64,000 nucleotides of DNA from UBA1127 sp034422455 (GTDB lineage: Bacteria > Chloroflexota > Dehalococcoidia > Lucifugimonadales > UBA1127): the NCBI GenBank assembly GCA_034422455.1, contig DAOUJQ010000013.1:103630-167629 (forward strand), written 5' to 3'. Under the pieces are notes generated by a model. That model saw only the letters and a program-made list of their open reading frames with translations, had not been told where the DNA came from and searched no databases. Made by a program: the position numbers and the translations under genes. Below are positions 60,493 to 64,000 of the stretch, piece by piece; positions within the stretch are counted from its first letter, which is position 1, and each line of letters starts with the position of its first letter.

Positions 60493-61746
60493 GTGGCGAC
60501 CCCCATTCTCATGCCCCGCATGGGCTACGACACGCAGGAAGCGATAGTCGTCAAGTGGCTGAAGGCCGAAGGCGACCACGTCAACCTGGGCGAGGATCTG
60601 GCGGAGATCGAGACGGACAAGGCCATCGTCCCCATGCCCTCCGGGAGCACCGGCACGCTGCTCAAGCAGCTTGCCGCCGAGGGCGACACCGTGCCCGTCG
60701 GGCAGGTCCTCGCGGTTATCGGCCAGCCCGGCGAGGCGGTGCCACCGGAGCTGCTCTCCGCGACGGCGCCTGCGCCTTCGAGCACTCCCGGGGCCCCGGC
60801 CGCTTTGCCGGTACAGCCATCGACATCCAGCACGCCTACGCCTGCCGCCGCTGCAGGTGCAGTCCGCGCGTCGCCGATTGCGCGCAAGCTGGCGGCGGAG
60901 CGCGGCGTCGACCTCGCCCTCGTCACAGGCAGCGGGCCGAACGGCCGCATCACGGAGGCGGACGTCACCGCATACGCGGAGCAGGCTGCGTCCGTTCGCC
61001 CCGAGCCCGTCGAAGGGTCTGACGAACGGACGCAGACGGTGGACGCCGACACGGTCCCGCTGAGCCGGATGCGCATGGCCATCGCCCGCCTCACGTCCCG
61101 CAGCAAGAGCGAGATCCCCCACTTCTACATGTCCGTCGAGGTCTCCGCAGACCCGGCGCTGGCGCTGCGGGCCGAGGTCAACCCGAAGCTGCAATCGCGG
61201 AACGTGCGTCTCAGTGTGCACGACATGGTGGTGAGGGCGTGCACCATGTGCCTGCAGAAGCACCCGACGCTGAACTCCAGCTTTGCTGGCGACGCCCTGC
61301 TGTTCCACCCCTCTGTCAACGTCGGCGTGGTGATCGACATGGACCAGGAGGGGATTATCGTCCCGGCCCTGCTGGAGTGCCAGGACAAGACGATCCTGGA
61401 GCTCTCCACGGAGGGCCGCGACCTGGTCCGCCGCGCCAAGGACAACGCCCTCCGGCCGGAGGAGTTGACCAGCGCGACCTTCTGCATCAGCAACCTCGGC
61501 AGCCTGGGCGTCCACACCTTCGGGGCCGTCGTCCACCCGCCCAACGCGGCCATCCTCGCCGTCGGCGCCATCCGCAAGGAGCCCGTCGTGCGCGGCGACG
61601 AGATTGTCGTCGGCCAGATGATGAACCTGAACCTGTCCGTCGACCACCGGGTGGAGGACGGCGTCACGGCGGCCCGCTTCCTGGGCGAGCTGAAGCGCCT
61701 TCTGGAGCGCCCGGAGGAGCTGCTGCCGGAGGAACTGCGCCTATAA
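60493..61746 (+). CDS. Dihydrolipoamide acyltransferase (E2) of a 2-oxoacid dehydrogenase
   Basis: 417 residues. Lipoyl domain 1-~80 with lipoylated K43 in EIETDKAIVPM; Ala/Pro-rich linker; peripheral-subunit-binding domain ~124-162 (SPIARKLAAERGVDLALVTG, RITEADVTAY); second linker; catalytic domain with SVDHRVEDG. GTG 60493 follows GGGAGGG. The second linker is encoded by a type A hairpin repeat (60988-61033, protein SVRPEPVEGSDERTQ). E1 components are not beside it; lpd is just upstream. Substrate (pyruvate, 2-oxoglutarate or branched chain) unclear. Confidence 0.9.
   Translation: MATPILMPRMGYDTQEAIVVKWLKAEGDHVNLGEDLAEIETDKAIVPMPSGSTGTLLKQLAAEGDTVPVGQVLAVIGQPGEAVPPELLSATAPAPSSTPGAPAALPVQPSTSSTPTPAAAAGAVRASPIARKLAAERGVDLALVTGSGPNGRITEADVTAYAEQAASVRPEPVEGSDERTQTVDADTVPLSRMRMAIARLTSRSKSEIPHFYMSVEVSADPALALRAEVNPKLQSRNVRLSVHDMVVRACTMCLQKHPTLNSSFAGDALLFHPSVNVGVVIDMDQEGIIVPALLECQDKTILELSTEGRDLVRRAKDNALRPEELTSATFCISNLGSLGVHTFGAVVHPPNAAILAVGAIRKEPVVRGDEIVVGQMMNLNLSVDHRVEDGVTAARFLGELKRLLERPEELLPEELRL
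60988..61033 (+). repeat. Type A repeat inside the E2 gene
   Basis: Perfect 11-bp outer inverted repeat GCGTCCGTTCG (60988-60998) and CGAACGGACGC (61023-61033) around the type A core GCCCCGAGCCCGTCGAAGGG. It is in frame within the E2 linker. Confidence 0.85.
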
Positions 61747-61763
61747 GTCAAAGGAGGCCCCGG

Positions 61764-61806
61764 CCCGTTCGCCCTGAGCTTGTCGAAGGGTTTCACGAAC
61801 GGACGG
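61764..61806 (+). repeat. Type A repeat between E2 and the TPP enzyme
   Basis: CCCGTTCGCCCTGAGCTTGT with ACGAACGGACGGG arms; within 92 bases between two genes. Confidence 0.85.
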
Positions 61807-61838
61807 GCGCGGCCCGCCACAAGAACTGGAGGTGACCC

Positions 61839-63470
61839 GTGGCCCGAATGACCGGAGGCCAGGCGGTAATCGAGTCCCTGATGGCGCAGGGCGTGGACAC
61901 CGCGTTCGGCATCATTTCCGTCCATATGATGTCCGTCTACGACGCCCTGTTCGACGTGCAGGACCGCTTCCGCTTCATCAGCGCCCGCCACGAGCAGGCT
62001 GCGGCCTACGAGGCCGACGGCTACGCCCGCGCCACCGGCAAGCCCGGCGTCTGCTTCACGAGCACCGGCCCCGGCGCCGCGAATACGCTCGGCGCGTTGG
62101 GCGAGGCCTGGTCCGCATCGTCGCCGGTGCTGCAGGTCACCAGCAACGTCGACCTGGAGCTGGTGGACAAGGGCCTCGGCTTCCTCCACGAGCCCTACAA
62201 GCAGCAGCAGATGTTCGAGTCGGTCACGCGGTGGACCGCCATGCCCCGCACCCACCAGGAGATTTCACAGGTCACGTTGGACGCCTTCAACCGCTTCCAG
62301 GCGGAGCGCCCCGGCCCCATCGAGATCGAGGTGCCCACCGACATCCTGCACTCCAGGGCGGACGTGGAGGTGCTGGGGCGGCGGCAGCAGGCCAGGGCCG
62401 CGGGCGACCCCGAGGCCGTCGAGAGGGCGGCGGAGCTGCTCGCCCGCAGCGAGCGCGTCGTCATCTGGGTCGGCGGCGGCGTGGTCTCGGCGGGCGCGGC
62501 TGCGCAGCTGCGGGCGGTGGCCGAGCGGCTCGGCGCCGTCGTCGTCACGACCTACGGCGGCAAGGGCGCCTTCCCCGCCGACCATCCGCAGTACGCCGGC
62601 GTCACCTGGGGCGGCCGCGGGCCCTACGGCCCGAACCCCATCCAGGGCTATTTGCCAACCGCCGACGCCGTGCTCATCGTCGGCAGCAGGATGCCCTACC
62701 ACATGACGAAGATGGTGGGCATCAAGCTGCCCGACAACATAGTGCAGATAGACATCGACGGCGCGGAGCTGGGCAAGAACTACCCCGTCACGGTTGGAGT
62801 TCAGGGCGACGCCGCAGTGGTGTTGGAACAGCTCGCCGCTGCGCTGCCGGACGCGGGAGGCGGCGACGGCGCGCAGGAGGCCGCGGCGCTCCGGCAGCAG
62901 CTGCGCGAGGCCTTTGGCGCCAAGCAGCCGAACGAGCAGCGCACCCTCGACGCCCTCCGGCGCGTCATCCCCCGCGAGGCCATCGTCGTCTGCGACGCCA
63001 CTCTGCCGGCCTACTCGGCAGTGCAGGGTTTCCCCGCCTACGAGCCGCGCACGTACATCGGCCCGCACGGCTGGGCGGACATCGGCTTCGGCTTTCCGGC
63101 GGCGCTCGGCGCGTCCGTGGGCCGGCCCGACGTGCCCGTCGTGCTCTTCAGCGGCGACGGCGGCTTCCAGCTCAACCTCCAGGAGCTCGGCACCGCGGCC
63201 CAGTACAACATCCCGCTGACCGCGATCGTGTGGAACAACAGCTCGTGGGGTGTGCTGAAGGGCCAGCAGGGGCTCCTCTACGATGCCCGGTACATGGCCT
63301 CGGACCTGGTGAACCCGGACTTCGTGCGCCTGACCGAGTCCTACGGCCTTGCGGCCTCGAGGGTGGAGAACTTGGCCGAACTGGAGAAGGCCGTCGACGC
63401 ATCCATCACGCAGGGCGGCTTCAACCTCATCGAGGTCGCCCTGCCCAACGACTTCGCGGGGTTCCAGTAG
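61839..63470 (+). CDS. TPP-dependent enzyme (acetolactate synthase/benzoylformate decarboxylase-like)
   Basis: 543 residues. N-terminal pyrimidine domain with catalytic Glu52 in ARHEQAAAYEADGYARATG, central domain (VVIWVGGGVVSAGAAAQLRA), C-terminal TPP-binding domain with GDGGFQLNLQELGTAAQ and AIVWNNSSWG. It may be a 2-oxoacid decarboxylase, carboligase or oxalyl-CoA-type enzyme; the catalytic-subunit features fit several. GTG 61839 with GGAGGT at 61828-61833. Confidence 0.88.
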   Translation: MARMTGGQAVIESLMAQGVDTAFGIISVHMMSVYDALFDVQDRFRFISARHEQAAAYEADGYARATGKPGVCFTSTGPGAANTLGALGEAWSASSPVLQVTSNVDLELVDKGLGFLHEPYKQQQMFESVTRWTAMPRTHQEISQVTLDAFNRFQAERPGPIEIEVPTDILHSRADVEVLGRRQQARAAGDPEAVERAAELLARSERVVIWVGGGVVSAGAAAQLRAVAERLGAVVVTTYGGKGAFPADHPQYAGVTWGGRGPYGPNPIQGYLPTADAVLIVGSRMPYHMTKMVGIKLPDNIVQIDIDGAELGKNYPVTVGVQGDAAVVLEQLAAALPDAGGGDGAQEAAALRQQLREAFGAKQPNEQRTLDALRRVIPREAIVVCDATLPAYSAVQGFPAYEPRTYIGPHGWADIGFGFPAALGASVGRPDVPVVLFSGDGGFQLNLQELGTAAQYNIPLTAIVWNNSSWGVLKGQQGLLYDARYMASDLVNPDFVRLTESYGLAASRVENLAELEKAVDASITQGGFNLIEVALPNDFAGFQ

Positions 63471-63697
63471 GGGCCCACTCGTCGCACCGGCGAAAGCCTG
63501 CCCCGTACTCGATACGGGGATGGGGGCGTAGGGGCGACCCTTGTGGTCGCCCGCATCCGTTCGCCCTGAGCTTGTCGAAGGGTCCTGCGGAGCAGAGCCT
63601 GCCCCTGCGCAGGCAGAAACCCGGAGAGGCAGGGCCAGGCAGGTTGTCCCCTTCCCCCTTGATGGAGGAAGGCTGGGACGGGGGTGCCCCCCTACCC
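63471..63697. other. Intergenic region with dispersed repeats
   Basis: Type D (CTCGATACGGGGATGGGGGC, GTAGGGGCGACCCTTGTGGT), type A core (GTTCGCCCTGAGCTTGTCGA) and type B relatives (CCTGCGGAGCAGAGCCTGCC, CTGCGCAGGCAGAAACCCGG). Nothing else recognised. Confidence 0.7.
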
Positions 63698-64000
63698 CTA
63701 CCCCTCCCCGTCCCGCGCAGCGTCCCTGTACTCGCCCATCCCCATGGTCCGGCCTATGGTGTTGAGCACATTTTCGATGCTCTCTTCCAGCTTCTCATCC
63801 TCGCCTCTCGCCATGGAGATGCGATGGTCCACCGACATCAATCGGGCGACGGCCGATGCCGCCGCCGCAAATTCACCGAGCGTGACATTCGGGTTCGACG
63901 CCATCGTGCCCATCTTGACCCGCAAGAAGTCAATCTCATGCTTCAGGCCCTCTGCTCCCTGCGCCTTCCTCAGCCGCCGCCGCTCCTCAGGCGTGAGGTA
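63698..64000 (-). CDS. Hypothetical helical protein, 5' end outside window
   Basis: The frame is open to the window edge. The visible ~100 residues read YLTPEERRRLRKAQGAEGLK, HEIDFLRVKMGTMASNPNV, then TLGEFAAAASAVARLMSVDH and an acidic C-terminus. It is helical and charged, with no membrane span. A TTG at 63925 lies in frame but the codons before it continue, so the true start is upstream. No family recognised. Confidence 0.55.
   Translation of the reverse strand, partial: YLTPEERRRLRKAQGAEGLKHEIDFLRVKMGTMASNPNVTLGEFAAAASAVARLMSVDHRISMARGEDEKLEESIENVLNTIGRTMGMGEYRDAARDGEG

Noticed and set aside
57577..61647. A 1356-codon minus-strand open frame across tatC, lpd and E2
   Set aside because: It runs antisense to several clearly conserved genes on the plus strand, has a low-complexity Arg/Asp/Val-rich product and no family signature. 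Long open frames on the opposite strand are expected at this GC content.
1..64000. tRNA or rRNA genes
   Set aside because: I found no cloverleaf-like segment with a TTC-loop signature or rRNA-like sequence on either strand by reading; a tRNA-finding program could still change this.

Overview
The window is high-GC chromosomal DNA from a free-living bacterium, densely coded on both strands. It has no phage genes, insertion sequences, rRNA, tRNA or CRISPR array that I can see. Gene content suggests a Chloroflexota lineage, perhaps Dehalococcoidia/SAR202-like: a thymidylate synthase with two ThyX-like halves, a DUF3090 protein, a PspAB-HtpX pair, gamma-alpha fused 2-oxoacid:ferredoxin oxidoreductase, many short dispersed intergenic hairpin repeats. 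This placement is inference from gene families, not from a marker-gene tree.

Layout. 1-7953: a coiled-coil protein (cut by the window edge), lipB, an EVE protein, nfo, a small zincin, a leucine/glutamate-type dehydrogenase, an ABC-2 exporter, a DsbA-fold protein and rnc. 7998-14942: a dipeptide/oligopeptide ABC operon with three DppB-type permeases, one DppC and two ATPases, but no binding protein. 15080-20920: xdhC-mocA (molybdenum hydroxylase maturation), ispD-ispF-cysS and an FAD-linked oxidase. 21478-28880: SAM hydrolase, secG, gatB, a VWA protein and korAB. 29462-36828: DUF3090, a PHP phosphoesterase, a two-domain rhodanese, an endonuclease III-like protein, sfsA and thyX. 37140-42418: a broken brnT next to an intact brnA, a siroheme reductase with a leader attenuator, an LVIVD propeller and a HemQ-like protein. 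43086-48944: modABC and aconitase. 49196-54879: two ferredoxins, an Lrp regulator, a variant ccmE, pspAB-htpX, a split EamA transporter and purQ. 55095-63470: yqeY-rpsU, an RNA methyltransferase fused to Maf, tatA-tatC, lpd, a 2-oxoacid dehydrogenase E2 and a TPP enzyme. 63698-64000 is another cut gene.

The most striking result is two probable selenoproteins. The DsbA-fold gene (6611-7249) and the rhodanese gene (31403-32239) each contain one in-frame TGA, exactly where the family has its catalytic cysteine. Each TGA is followed, 17-21 nt later, by the loop of a hairpin that fits the published bacterial SECIS pattern. In both genes the family homology continues in frame after the TGA. Ordinary genes in the window also end at TGA, so the codon is not reassigned everywhere. 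No selA, selB, selC or selD gene lies in the window, so the trait must be confirmed elsewhere in the genome.

Other themes: molybdenum (modABC plus xdhC-mocA with no hydroxylase present); lipoate-dependent metabolism (lipB, lpd, E2); redox and haem (siroheme reductase, HemQ-like protein, a CXXXY-type CcmE, two ferredoxins). Dispersed GC-rich hairpin repeats occupy most longer intergenic gaps. One copy sits inside the coding sequence of E2, and one supplies the stop codon of the endonuclease III-like gene.
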